Positions 1 through 5,143 of a DNA stretch of 5,143 nucleotides are shown here, in pieces (within the stretch, counting starts at the first letter, position 1; each line of letters begins with the position of its first letter). The DNA comes from an uncultured Clostridium sp. (lineage in GTDB: Bacteria; Bacillota; Clostridia; Lachnospirales; Lachnospiraceae). Location of the stretch: assembly GCA_900553925.1 (NCBI GenBank), contig USFH01000149.1, positions 1-5,143 of the forward strand, in the 5' to 3' direction. The notes beneath the pieces are model-generated. The model searched no databases. It was given only the letters and a program-made list of their open reading frames with translations, and was not told the origin of the DNA. The translations under genes and the position numbers were made by a program.

Positions 1-593
1 TGAACAGAGGACAAGGTAAGTATTTTGACCGGGAGAAGAGACCGGGTGGAGGAACAAGGTTTAAGCCTTCATCTGACAGACAGGCATCCCGCGGAGACAG
101 ACAGGGAAATGGCGAGAGACCGCCTCGTGCGAGTCGCCCATATGGAGATAAGACACGCACAGACAAGCCATATGGAGACAGAAACCGAGGAGAAAGATCA
201 GAAAGATCTTATGGAGAGAGATCAGAGAGGTCTTACGGAGATAAGCCATATGGGGACAGACCATCGCGTAACGAACGACCAAACCGAAACTACGGAGCAT
301 CTCCTAAGTTTCCGAAGAAGGATGAGGATGAAGAAGATAGAGGAAGAAGAAGTAAGCCGTCCCGTCCGAAGGAGAATAAACCGACTGTATCAATTCCTGA
401 CAAGAACAAGGTGCAGATGCGCCTTGAGAAGGAACAGAAGTCAGTAAAGAAGAAACAAAACAATAAAAAACGCGAGTCAAACCGGCCGCAGCCGAGACAG
501 AAGCGTTCTTCTAATATTAATTATACGAAGAATTATGCAAATGGTGCGTACGACGATTACGATGATTTTGATGATTTTGATGATTGGAATTAG
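1..593 (+). CDS. C-terminal tail of a probable RNA-associated protein (5' partial)
   Basis: Reading codons from position 3, the frame is open for 196 residues to the TAG at 591-593; the start is outside the window. The visible part has no recognisable folded domain. It is rich in Arg, Lys, Gly, Ser, Asp and Pro, with repeated PYGDK/PYGDR units (codons from 138, 168 and 246) and a tandem octapeptide RSERSYGE-RSERSYGD (195-242). A basic Lys/Gln/Asn/Arg stretch follows (about 400-510), and the protein ends in Asp pairs separated by aromatics (YDDYDDFDDFDDWN). Such RG/YG-rich, basic, disordered tails are known on bacterial DEAD-box RNA helicases and on some rRNA pseudouridine synthases, so an RNA-binding extension is inferred; which enzyme it belongs to cannot be told. 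A terminator follows directly, so it ends its own transcript. The reading frame is well supported because the repeat differences are mostly synonymous in it. Confidence 0.8.
   Translation, partial: NRGQGKYFDREKRPGGGTRFKPSSDRQASRGDRQGNGERPPRASRPYGDKTRTDKPYGDRNRGERSERSYGERSERSYGDKPYGDRPSRNERPNRNYGASPKFPKKDEDEEDRGRRSKPSRPKENKPTVSIPDKNKVQMRLEKEQKSVKKKQNNKKRESNRPQPRQKRSSNINYTKNYANGAYDDYDDFDDFDDWN
195..242 (+). repeat. Tandem 24-bp direct repeat inside the tail gene
   Basis: Two abutting 24-bp units (195-218 and 219-242) match at 20 of 24 positions. In the coding frame they encode RSERSYGE and RSERSYGD. Three of the four differences are synonymous (GAA/GAG, AGA/AGG, TAT/TAC) and the fourth is a conservative Glu/Asp change. 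This suggests an old duplication kept at the peptide level rather than a fresh slippage product. Confidence 0.85.
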
Positions 594-598
594 ACGAA

Positions 599-635
599 AA
601 AGGGGCATTGTACTTTCACGGTACAGTGCCTTTTT
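599..635 (+). terminator. Intrinsic terminator after the tail gene
   Basis: A 10-bp stem pairs GGCATTGTAC (604-613) with GTACAGTGCC (621-630), containing one G-T wobble and a 7-nt loop. It is followed by five T residues (631-635), and the A residues before the stem can extend the pairing. It starts within 10 nt of the stop codon at 591-593, so it separates the tail gene from the next operon. Confidence 0.88.
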
Positions 636-637
636 AC

Positions 638-666
638 TTGTGTATGTTTTCTGAATGTGATATGAT
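638..666 (+). promoter_or_regulatory. Sigma-A-type promoter for the membrane protein-hisHF operon
   Basis: A -35-like TTGTGT (638-643) and a -10 TATGAT (661-666) are separated by exactly 17 nt. A TGA directly before the -10 gives an extended -10 (TGn) element. The start site would fall near 673, giving a leader of about 32 nt. Its place between a terminator and the first gene of a tightly spaced gene set fits an operon promoter. Confidence 0.7.
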
Positions 667-691
667 ATTTTTAATTGTGAATCTATCACAT
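655..691. promoter_or_regulatory. Inverted repeats overlapping the -10 and start site (possible operator)
   Basis: ATGTGATA (655-662) and TATCACAT (684-691) form a perfect 8-bp inverted repeat with a 21-nt spacer. Inside it, TGTGA (676-680) and TCACA (686-690) form a second, tighter palindrome with a 5-nt spacer. TGTGA thus occurs twice in direct orientation 20 bp apart and once inverted. The elements span the -10 and the first transcribed bases, a position typical of repressor sites. The binding protein is unknown, and an RNA hairpin role is an alternative. Confidence 0.4.
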
Positions 692-704
692 ATGGAGGAA
701 AAAA

Positions 705-2279
705 TTGGACGAGAATAATCTAGACAGTCTGTTGGATGAGCTTTCATCCACGGATGATGATGAATTGAATCAGAATATTGATGAGGATTCCGGTGTCTCT
801 CTTGCATCAGGGGATATGGATGATATTTCGTTGGAGGAATTAGATAATCTGGATAGCGTTGATCTCGGAGATATGGATTTCGATGACATTGATTTTGATG
901 ATGTGGACATTACAAATCTGGATGCATCTGCGAATCCGGTCATTCAGAAGAAAAAACCAGAAGATGATGATGTGAATCTCGATGCACTGATTGAGAAGGC
1001 TAGTGAGGAACAGGTAAAGGAAAAACCGCAGACAGAAGTGAAAACAGAATCGGATGATAGTTTGGATGACGTGTTCGGCGAGGCTGATCATCAGATGGAA
1101 GAGGATACAGCACTTCCGGAAGGTGTATTTGATGATGCGTTGTTCCATCAGGTGACGGAATCCCAAAATCCTGATCCGAAGTCTGCGAAACCGGATGAAC
1201 CGGACATGTCGGATCTGATGTCGGATTACCCGGATATGAAGAATCAGACATTGAAGGACGAGGAGAATCAGAAGAGCCCGTATACAGCGGGAGAGGATAG
1301 CCTGGACGCTCTGCTGCAGTCGTCGATGGAGGAGAGCCTGATGAGTGGAGATCTGGCAGATATTGAAGATATCAGCCAGAAACCGGAGACACCGGTGAAG
1401 AAGCAGAAACGACGCAAGACAAAGAAGGCGAACACCACTTCGGACAGCGTACCGGAGAAGGAGCATACAAAGAAAACAATCTCGGAGATTCTGTTCGGCG
1501 CACCGGATGAGGATGATATCGAAGAGGAAGCGTTCTTTAAGGAGAAGAAGGCGAAAAAGACCGAGGAAAAGCAAAAGAAAAAGGTCGAGGCGGAAGCGAA
1601 GAAGGAAGCGCGGAACGCGGCGAAACAGGAGATGCTCGCGGCAAAGCAGGATTCGGACAAGAAGAAAAAGGAAGCACGTGCCGACAAGAAGCGACAGCGG
1701 GATGAGATGTATGCGGCTGAAGCCGAGGCGGAAAAGGGCGAGAAGAAAGTGTCGACACCGGTTGTAATTGTTGTATTCGTGTTGTTTTTTGCGTTGGCAG
1801 GGCTGGTCGTGCTCGGAACGAATAATTTCAGCTATTCCCAGGTGATCAAGAAAGCGACGAATTATTTCGAACGGCAGCGGTACCGGCTCGCATATGATGA
1901 GGTGTCCGGTGTCGAGGTGAAAGAGAAAGACCAGAACCTGAAGGACCGGATCTACACAGTTATGTATGTGGAACGCCTGTATGAATCGTATGAGAATAAC
2001 CGGACGCTTGGACGTATGGATAAGGCATTGGATGCGCTGCTCCGCGGACTCGAGAAGTATGATGAGCATTATGCGGAGGCGGTGGAGCTTGATATCGTGA
2101 AGGATATTGATTCCTGCCGGGAGAAGATACTGAATGCGCTGTGGAATACATATGGCATCACGGAGGATACGGCATATCAGATCCTTGCGATGGACGGGCA
2201 GGCGTATTCGAAAACACTGTTAGAGTTAAGCGAGAAGATTGCTCAGACAGAGACGCCGACGGACGCACATGGAAAGTAG
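705..2279 (+). CDS. Single-pass membrane protein with acidic N-terminus and helical C-terminal domain, function unknown
   Basis: I do not recognise this 524-aa protein. Translation starts at TTG 705, with GGAGG (694-698) 6 nt upstream; no better start is seen. Residues 1-225 are very acidic and probably disordered, with recurring short motifs: NLDSLL (5-10), NLDALI (91-96), SLDDVF (119-124) and SLDALL (199-204). Residues 226-250 are basic. A short patch around ILFGAPDEDD (262-271) follows, then a Lys/Glu/Ala-rich region (about 279-349) likely to form a long charged helix or coiled coil. One hydrophobic segment (about 352-371), preceded by Lys residues, predicts a cytoplasmic N-terminus. The outer part (372-524) looks all-helical, with TPR-like character around YFERQRYRLAYDEV (387-400). 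No signal peptide or catalytic motif is evident. HisH starts 23 nt downstream, so the two are probably co-transcribed. A scaffold or cell-envelope role is only a guess. Confidence 0.9.
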   Translation: MDENNLDSLLDELSSTDDDELNQNIDEDSGVSLASGDMDDISLEELDNLDSVDLGDMDFDDIDFDDVDITNLDASANPVIQKKKPEDDDVNLDALIEKASEEQVKEKPQTEVKTESDDSLDDVFGEADHQMEEDTALPEGVFDDALFHQVTESQNPDPKSAKPDEPDMSDLMSDYPDMKNQTLKDEENQKSPYTAGEDSLDALLQSSMEESLMSGDLADIEDISQKPETPVKKQKRRKTKKANTTSDSVPEKEHTKKTISEILFGAPDEDDIEEEAFFKEKKAKKTEEKQKKKVEAEAKKEARNAAKQEMLAAKQDSDKKKKEARADKKRQRDEMYAAEAEAEKGEKKVSTPVVIVVFVLFFALAGLVVLGTNNFSYSQVIKKATNYFERQRYRLAYDEVSGVEVKEKDQNLKDRIYTVMYVERLYESYENNRTLGRMDKALDALLRGLEKYDEHYAEAVELDIVKDIDSCREKILNALWNTYGITEDTAYQILAMDGQAYSKTLLELSEKIAQTETPTDAHGK

Positions 2280-2302
2280 GATCGTTGAAAGGACTTTAGA
2301 TA

Positions 2303-2908
2303 ATGATAGCAATTTTAGATTACGATGCAGGCAATATTAAGAGTGTGGAAAAAGCAGTGAATTTCCTCGGAGAAAAAGCGGTGATTACACGCGACAGAGA
2401 TGTGATTCTCGCAAGTGACAAGGTAATCCTGCCGGGTGTGGGAAGCTTTGGTGATGCGATGAACAAGATCCGGGAATATAAGCTCGATCAGGTCATCTAT
2501 GATGTGGTGGATAAGAAGACTCCGTTTCTTGGAATCTGTCTTGGATTACAGCTTCTGTATAAGACGAGTGAGGAAAGCCCGGGAGCAACCGGACTTGGCA
2601 TCTTAGACGGAGAGATCCTCCGGATTCCGGACGCGCCGGATATGAAGGTGCCGCAGATTGGCTGGAATTCGCTTGACATCACACCGGGTGCAAAATTATT
2701 TGCCGGGATTGAAGGCAATCCTTATGTATATTTTGTGCATTCGTATTATCTGAAATCGAAGGATGAGGCAGATGTAGCGGCGAAGACAAACTATGTAGTT
2801 GACATCCATGCTTCCGTAGAGCGTGGAAATGTATTTGCGTGCCAGTTCCATCCGGAGAAGAGTTCAACGGTAGGACTTAAGATATTGGATAACTTTATAC
2901 ATTTATAA
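2303..2908 (+). CDS. hisH: Imidazole-glycerol-phosphate synthase, glutamine amidotransferase subunit HisH
   Basis: This 201-aa protein has the usual HisH length. It hydrolyses glutamine and passes ammonia to HisF, which uses it on PRFAR to make imidazole-glycerol phosphate and AICAR in cytoplasmic histidine biosynthesis. It is a class I glutaminase: the nucleophile is Cys79 in LGICLGLQLL, and His183 and Glu185 in QFHPEKSS complete the triad. Other family motifs are the N-terminal IAILDYDAGNIKSV, LPGVGSFGDAM (43-53), VPQIGWN (116-122) and YFVHSYY (143-149). All key residues are intact, so it should be active. The ATG at 2303 is preceded by GAAAGGA (2287-2293) with 9 nt spacing. It lies 23 nt after the membrane protein gene and 20 nt before hisF, consistent with one operon. 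No T-box or attenuator is visible in front of it. Confidence 0.97.
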   Translation: MIAILDYDAGNIKSVEKAVNFLGEKAVITRDRDVILASDKVILPGVGSFGDAMNKIREYKLDQVIYDVVDKKTPFLGICLGLQLLYKTSEESPGATGLGILDGEILRIPDAPDMKVPQIGWNSLDITPGAKLFAGIEGNPYVYFVHSYYLKSKDEADVAAKTNYVVDIHASVERGNVFACQFHPEKSSTVGLKILDNFIHL

Positions 2909-2928
2909 GAGACGAGGGAGGCAGACTT

Positions 2929-3690
2929 ATGCATACAAAGAGAATTATTCCTTGTCTGGATGTGAATAACGGCAGGGTTGTAAAGGGTATTAATTTTGTG
3001 AATCTGAAGGACGCGGGCGATCCGGTTGCTGTCGGAGCTGCGTATGATAAGGCGGGTGCCGATGAGCTTGTATTTCTGGATATTACAGCATCTTCGGATT
3101 CGAGAAATATTGTGATCGACATGGTGCGGAAGGTAGCCGAGACGGTATTTATTCCATTTACTGTTGGTGGCGGTATCCGTACGGTTGATGATTTCAAGGC
3201 AATTTTGCGCGAGGGTGCGGATAAGATCAGTATCAATTCCTCTGCCATCAATACGCCGCGCCTGATTAGTGATGCGGCAGATAAATTCGGAAGCCAGTGC
3301 GTGGTTGTTGCGATTGATGCAAGAAGAAGAGAAGATGGCAGCGGCTGGAATGTATATAAGAATGGCGGACGTATCGACACCGGACTCGATGCGATCGAAT
3401 GGGCGATGCAGGCAGACAAGATGGGAGCCGGTGAAATCCTGCTTACGAGTATGGATTGCGATGGTACGAAGGCTGGCTATGATGTGGAGCTGACAAGACT
3501 GATCGCGGAGAATGTATCGGTGCCGGTAATTGCATCGGGCGGTGCAGGAACGAAGGAGCATTTCTACGATGCACTGACCGAAGGAAAGGCGGATGCAGCA
3601 CTTGCGGCATCGTTGTTCCATTATAAAGAACTCGAAATTATGGATCTGAAGGCATATTTGTCGGAACGGGGAATCCCGATGCGTATGTAG
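2929..3690 (+). CDS. hisF: Imidazole-glycerol-phosphate synthase, cyclase subunit HisF
   Basis: This 253-aa (beta/alpha)8-barrel protein is full length. It combines PRFAR with HisH-derived ammonia to give imidazole-glycerol phosphate and AICAR, linking histidine and purine synthesis. The two catalytic aspartates are present: Asp11 in IIPCLDVNNGRVVKG and Asp130 in VVVAIDARR. The phosphate-binding loops are FTVGGGIR (77-84) and ASGGAG (202-207), the second followed by HFYDALTEG. The LLTSMDCDGTKAGYD segment (171-185) is also typical. The ATG at 2929 has GGGAGG (2916-2921) with 7 nt spacing. It follows hisH by 20 nt, and the products form a heterodimer. The neighbouring hisA or hisI(E) gene seen in many his operons is absent here; a GNAT gene follows instead. 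Confidence 0.98.
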   Translation: MHTKRIIPCLDVNNGRVVKGINFVNLKDAGDPVAVGAAYDKAGADELVFLDITASSDSRNIVIDMVRKVAETVFIPFTVGGGIRTVDDFKAILREGADKISINSSAINTPRLISDAADKFGSQCVVVAIDARRREDGSGWNVYKNGGRIDTGLDAIEWAMQADKMGAGEILLTSMDCDGTKAGYDVELTRLIAENVSVPVIASGGAGTKEHFYDALTEGKADAALAASLFHYKELEIMDLKAYLSERGIPMRM

Positions 3691-3723
3691 TGTATGTATG
3701 ACGGTAGAAGAAGGGCTTAAAAC

Positions 3724-4152
3724 ATGGTAACACTCATTGAAAATGATATCTCTCTCGAAGAGTATCTGACGCTCCGTGAGAAGGTTGGATGGAAGAAACT
3801 GACAGACAAACAGGCCGCACATGCGCTTGCCAATTGTCTGTATAAGGTAAAGGCTGTCGATGCGGATGGTCAGGTTATCGGTATGGGACGTGTCGTCGGG
3901 GATGGCGCAGTCGTGTGCTATATTCAGGATCTGATCGTTGTACCACAGGTACAGACGCAGGGAATCGGTTCACAGATCATACAGAAGCTTATGGCTTATG
4001 TGGAATCCCTGCGGGAAGAGGGAAGCACGATGATGCTTTGTCTGATGTGTGCCAAGGGCAGAGAGCCATTCTATGAAAAACATGGATTTTTGGCAAGACC
4101 GACCGATGCGTTAGGCCCTGGTATGATCCAGTACCTGACGGATGAAAACTAG
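3724..4152 (+). CDS. GNAT family N-acetyltransferase
   Basis: This 142-aa protein is a single GNAT domain expected to transfer an acetyl group from acetyl-CoA to an unidentified amine. The acetyl-CoA pyrophosphate-binding motif is Q77-T-Q-G80-I-G82 (Q/RxxGxG), following the strand YIQDLIVVP (66-74). The C-terminal motif is PFYEKHGF (115-122), followed by ARPTDALGPGM (124-134), as in a widespread Firmicutes GNAT subfamily. The N-terminal LREKVGWKKLTD (17-28) also fits that group. The ATG at 3724 has AAGAAGGG (3708-3715) 8 nt upstream. It lies 33 nt after hisF and is the last gene before a strong terminator. It probably rides on the hisHF transcript; a role in histidine metabolism is not shown by the sequence. 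Small-molecule, antibiotic or protein acetylation are all possible. Confidence 0.93.
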   Translation: MVTLIENDISLEEYLTLREKVGWKKLTDKQAAHALANCLYKVKAVDADGQVIGMGRVVGDGAVVCYIQDLIVVPQVQTQGIGSQIIQKLMAYVESLREEGSTMMLCLMCAKGREPFYEKHGFLARPTDALGPGMIQYLTDEN

Positions 4153-4156
4153 ATAA

Positions 4157-4197
4157 AAAAATCAGCCGGAGCATATCGGATGTTCCGGCTGATTTTT
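4157..4197. terminator. Bidirectional intrinsic terminator between convergent genes
   Basis: A perfect 14-bp stem pairs 4157-4170 with 4184-4197 (core ATCAGCCGGA/TCCGGCTGAT). It continues inward through a G-T wobble and three more pairs to a 5-nt loop (4175-4179), about 18 bp in all. T runs lie on both sides: five T on the plus strand (4193-4197) and seven on the minus strand (opposite 4155-4161). It begins 4 nt after the GNAT stop and lies 29 nt beyond the stop of the minus-strand gene, so it can end transcription from both. Confidence 0.95.
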
Positions 4198-4226
4198 ATT
4201 GAAATAACAAATAATTTCTGATTAGA

Positions 4227-4460
4227 TTACTCAGCAAGATATGGCTTTAATGCTGCCAGGATGTCTTCGTCGTCTGCATCTGTATGGACGATCAGATCAA
4301 TCGGCTTCGAAATATCCAGACTGAAGATACCCATGATAGACTTTGCATCAATCACATATCTGCCGGATACAAGGTCGAATTCAGCATTGAAACCGCTGAT
4401 ATCATTTACAAAGCTTTTTACCTTATCAATGGAATTAAGAGAAATTCGTGCCTTTAACAT
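4227..4460 (-). CDS. HPr-like protein lacking the phosphocarrier histidine
   Basis: This 77-aa protein aligns with HPr, the phosphocarrier of the PTS sugar transport system, best at IDAKSIMGIFSLDISKPIDLIVH (a 23-residue block at 37-59), where HPr has the KSIMG...SL region around regulatory Ser46; here that serine is Ser41. The C-terminal helix ADDEDILAALKPYL (62-75) also fits. The HPr active site (GIHARPA, His15/Arg17) is absent: aligned without gaps, those positions are Ser10 and Asp12. It is also shorter than the usual 85-88 residues. It therefore should not carry phosphate between EI and EII. A regulatory role like that of Bacillus Crh, which also lacks His15 but keeps Ser46, is inferred but unproven. 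The ATG (complement of 4458-4460) has a perfect AAGGAGGT (complement of 4469-4476) at 8 nt spacing. It is convergent with the GNAT gene and divergent from mtaB. Confidence 0.88.
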   Translation of the reverse strand: MLKARISLNSIDKVKSFVNDISGFNAEFDLVSGRYVIDAKSIMGIFSLDISKPIDLIVHTDADDEDILAALKPYLAE

Positions 4461-4481
4461 ATATAGAAACCTCCTTGTATA

Positions 4482-4504
4482 TTGATACCGAAAAATAATA
4501 TCAA
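4482..4504 (-). repeat. Inverted repeat in the leader of the HPr-like gene
   Basis: TTGATA (4482-4487) and TATCAA (4499-4504) form a perfect 6-bp inverted repeat with an 11-nt spacer, just upstream of the ribosome binding site at 4469-4476. It could be an operator or a small leader hairpin. The arms are short and the region is AT-rich, so chance is a real alternative. Confidence 0.3.
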
Positions 4505-4539
4505 AAATATATCTTTCGCTCTTTTTTTATCTATGATAC

Positions 4540-4545
4540 TATAAT
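4540..4545 (+). promoter_or_regulatory. Probable -10 element for mtaB
   Basis: A perfect TATAAT lies 51 bp before the mtaB start codon. No convincing -35 is found at 16-19 nt spacing (CGCTCT at 17 nt), so the promoter may be weak or need an activator. It overlaps the minus-strand -10 at 4541-4546 by five bases, so the two promoters could not easily be occupied at once. Confidence 0.45.
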
Positions 4546-4569
4546 AAGAGTTTACAGGTTAAAAGTCAA
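4541..4569 (-). promoter_or_regulatory. Sigma-A-type promoter of the HPr-like gene
   Basis: On the minus strand, TTGACT (complement of 4564-4569) and TATTAT (complement of 4541-4546) are separated by exactly 17 nt. Each hexamer is one base from consensus. The start site would be near 4534, giving a leader of about 74 nt before the start codon. This is the best promoter match in the divergent region. Confidence 0.75.
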
Positions 4570-4595
4570 GAATCAGCAGGAGAATTTTGCGTAAA

Positions 4596-5143
4596 ATGTA
4601 TGTGAATATTTTGAATAAGAAAGTAGCAGTCTGCACACTTGGGTGCAAGGTGAATCAATATGAATCGGACAGCATGATAGACATTCTGAAGAAAAACGGC
4701 TGTGAGATTGTGCCATTCTCACAATATGCGGATATCTATATCGTAAATACATGTTCGGTTACGAATATGGCGGAGCGGAAGTCGAGACAGATGCTGCACC
4801 GTGCCAAAAAGAAGAATCCGGAGGCGGTAATCGTGGCGGCAGGGTGCTATGTGCAGGCAGCGGAGACGGAGCTTGCGAAGGATCTTGGGATTGATATTCT
4901 GATCGGCAACAACTGCAAGAAGGATGTAGCGCGGATCTTAAGTGAGTACTATGAGGATACTTCACTGTGTGAGGCTGTGATTGACATCAATCACACGAAT
5001 GAATATGAAGAGATGACGCTCGTGAAGCCGAATGAGCGCTGCCGTGCCTATGTGAAGGTACAGGATGGATGCAATAATTTCTGTACTTATTGTATTATCC
5101 CGTATACCCGTGGCAGGATCCGCAGCCGGAAGCTTGCGGATGT
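4596..5143 (+). CDS. mtaB: tRNA t6A37 methylthiotransferase MtaB (3' partial)
   Basis: The first 182 residues are visible and the frame is open to the window edge. MtaB is a radical-SAM enzyme that adds a methylthio group to t6A37 of tRNAs reading ANN codons, giving ms2t6A in the cytoplasm. The N-terminal methylthiotransferase domain supplies three cysteines for the auxiliary 4Fe-4S cluster: Cys17 (TLGCKVNQYES), Cys53 (VNTCSVTNMAERKSRQ) and Cys84 (VAAGCYVQ). The radical-SAM triad CxxxCxxC is Cys159, Cys163 and Cys166 in QDGCNNFCTYCIIPYTRGRIRSR. TLGCKVNQYES and the Arg-rich segment after the triad favour MtaB over MiaB or RimO. The chosen ATG at 4596 has AGGAGA (4578-4583) 12 nt upstream, rather far. 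TTG 4611 would give the more typical length but has no ribosome binding site. The radical-SAM remainder and TRAM domain lie beyond the edge. Confidence 0.95.
   Translation, partial: MYVNILNKKVAVCTLGCKVNQYESDSMIDILKKNGCEIVPFSQYADIYIVNTCSVTNMAERKSRQMLHRAKKKNPEAVIVAAGCYVQAAETELAKDLGIDILIGNNCKKDVARILSEYYEDTSLCEAVIDINHTNEYEEMTLVKPNERCRAYVKVQDGCNNFCTYCIIPYTRGRIRSRKLAD

Noticed and set aside
25..447. Plus-strand open frame of 140 codons starting with ATG near the left edge
   Set aside because: It overlaps the tail gene in another frame. The repeat differences are synonymous in the frame starting at position 3, and only that frame runs to the terminator.
676..690. CRP-type binding site (TGTGA...TCACA)
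   Set aside because: The spacer is 5 nt rather than the 6 nt of the CRP consensus, and the site lies downstream of the start site; cAMP-CRP control is not typical of this group. It is kept only as an unnamed palindrome.
840..2069. Long minus-strand open frame (409 codons) opposite the membrane protein gene
   Set aside because: It is a shadow of the strongly biased Asp/Glu/Lys codons on the plus strand. Its product is an implausible Arg/Leu/Ile/His/Cys mixture, and the plus-strand gene has a promoter and ribosome binding site.
2280..2302. T-box or his attenuator before hisH
   Set aside because: The gap is only 23 nt and contains just a ribosome binding site; there is no room for a leader structure.
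2791..3822. Long minus-strand open frame (343 codons) opposite hisH and hisF
   Set aside because: It lies antisense to the clearly intact hisF and crosses gene boundaries; no domain is recognisable in its product.
4476..4504. TTGATA/TATACA promoter-like pair on the minus strand with 17-nt spacing
   Set aside because: Transcription would start inside the ribosome binding site of the HPr-like gene; the TTGACT/TATTAT promoter further upstream is better placed.
4611..4613. TTG start for mtaB, giving a product closer to the usual N-terminus
   Set aside because: No ribosome binding site precedes it, whereas the ATG at 4596 has AGGAGA upstream.

Overview
The window looks like a chromosomal segment from an anaerobic Firmicute, most likely class Clostridia and plausibly family Lachnospiraceae. 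This rests on moderate GC content, strong GGAGG-type ribosome binding sites, sigma-A-like promoters, an HPr-like regulator gene beside mtaB, and the codon style. The genus cannot be fixed from the sequence alone. No mobile elements, CRISPR arrays, tRNA or rRNA genes were found.

Left edge (1-635): the 3' end of a plus-strand gene encodes a disordered, Arg/Lys-rich tail with YGD/YGE repeats and an Asp-aromatic C-terminus. It ends at an intrinsic terminator. The tail suggests an RNA-binding or RNA-modifying enzyme, but the catalytic domain lies outside the window.

Centre (638-4197): a good promoter with inverted repeats near its start site leads into four closely spaced plus-strand genes. These are a 524-aa single-pass membrane protein of unknown function (TTG start), hisH, hisF, and a GNAT acetyltransferase. 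Gaps are only 20-33 nt, so they probably form one transcript, which ends at a strong hairpin after the GNAT gene. HisH (glutaminase) and HisF (cyclase) together form imidazole-glycerol-phosphate synthase. No other histidine gene is present in this stretch. The membrane protein is the least explained gene here: an acidic N-terminal region with recurring LDxLL-like motifs, a long Lys/Glu helix, one membrane segment and a helical C-terminal domain.

Right side (4157-5143): the same hairpin also serves a convergent minus-strand gene encoding a 77-aa HPr-like protein. It keeps the regulatory-serine region but has lost the phosphorylatable active-site histidine. Divergent from it is the 5' part of mtaB, a radical-SAM tRNA methylthiotransferase, which runs off the right edge. 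The two genes share a 135-nt divergent intergenic region with overlapping -10 elements.
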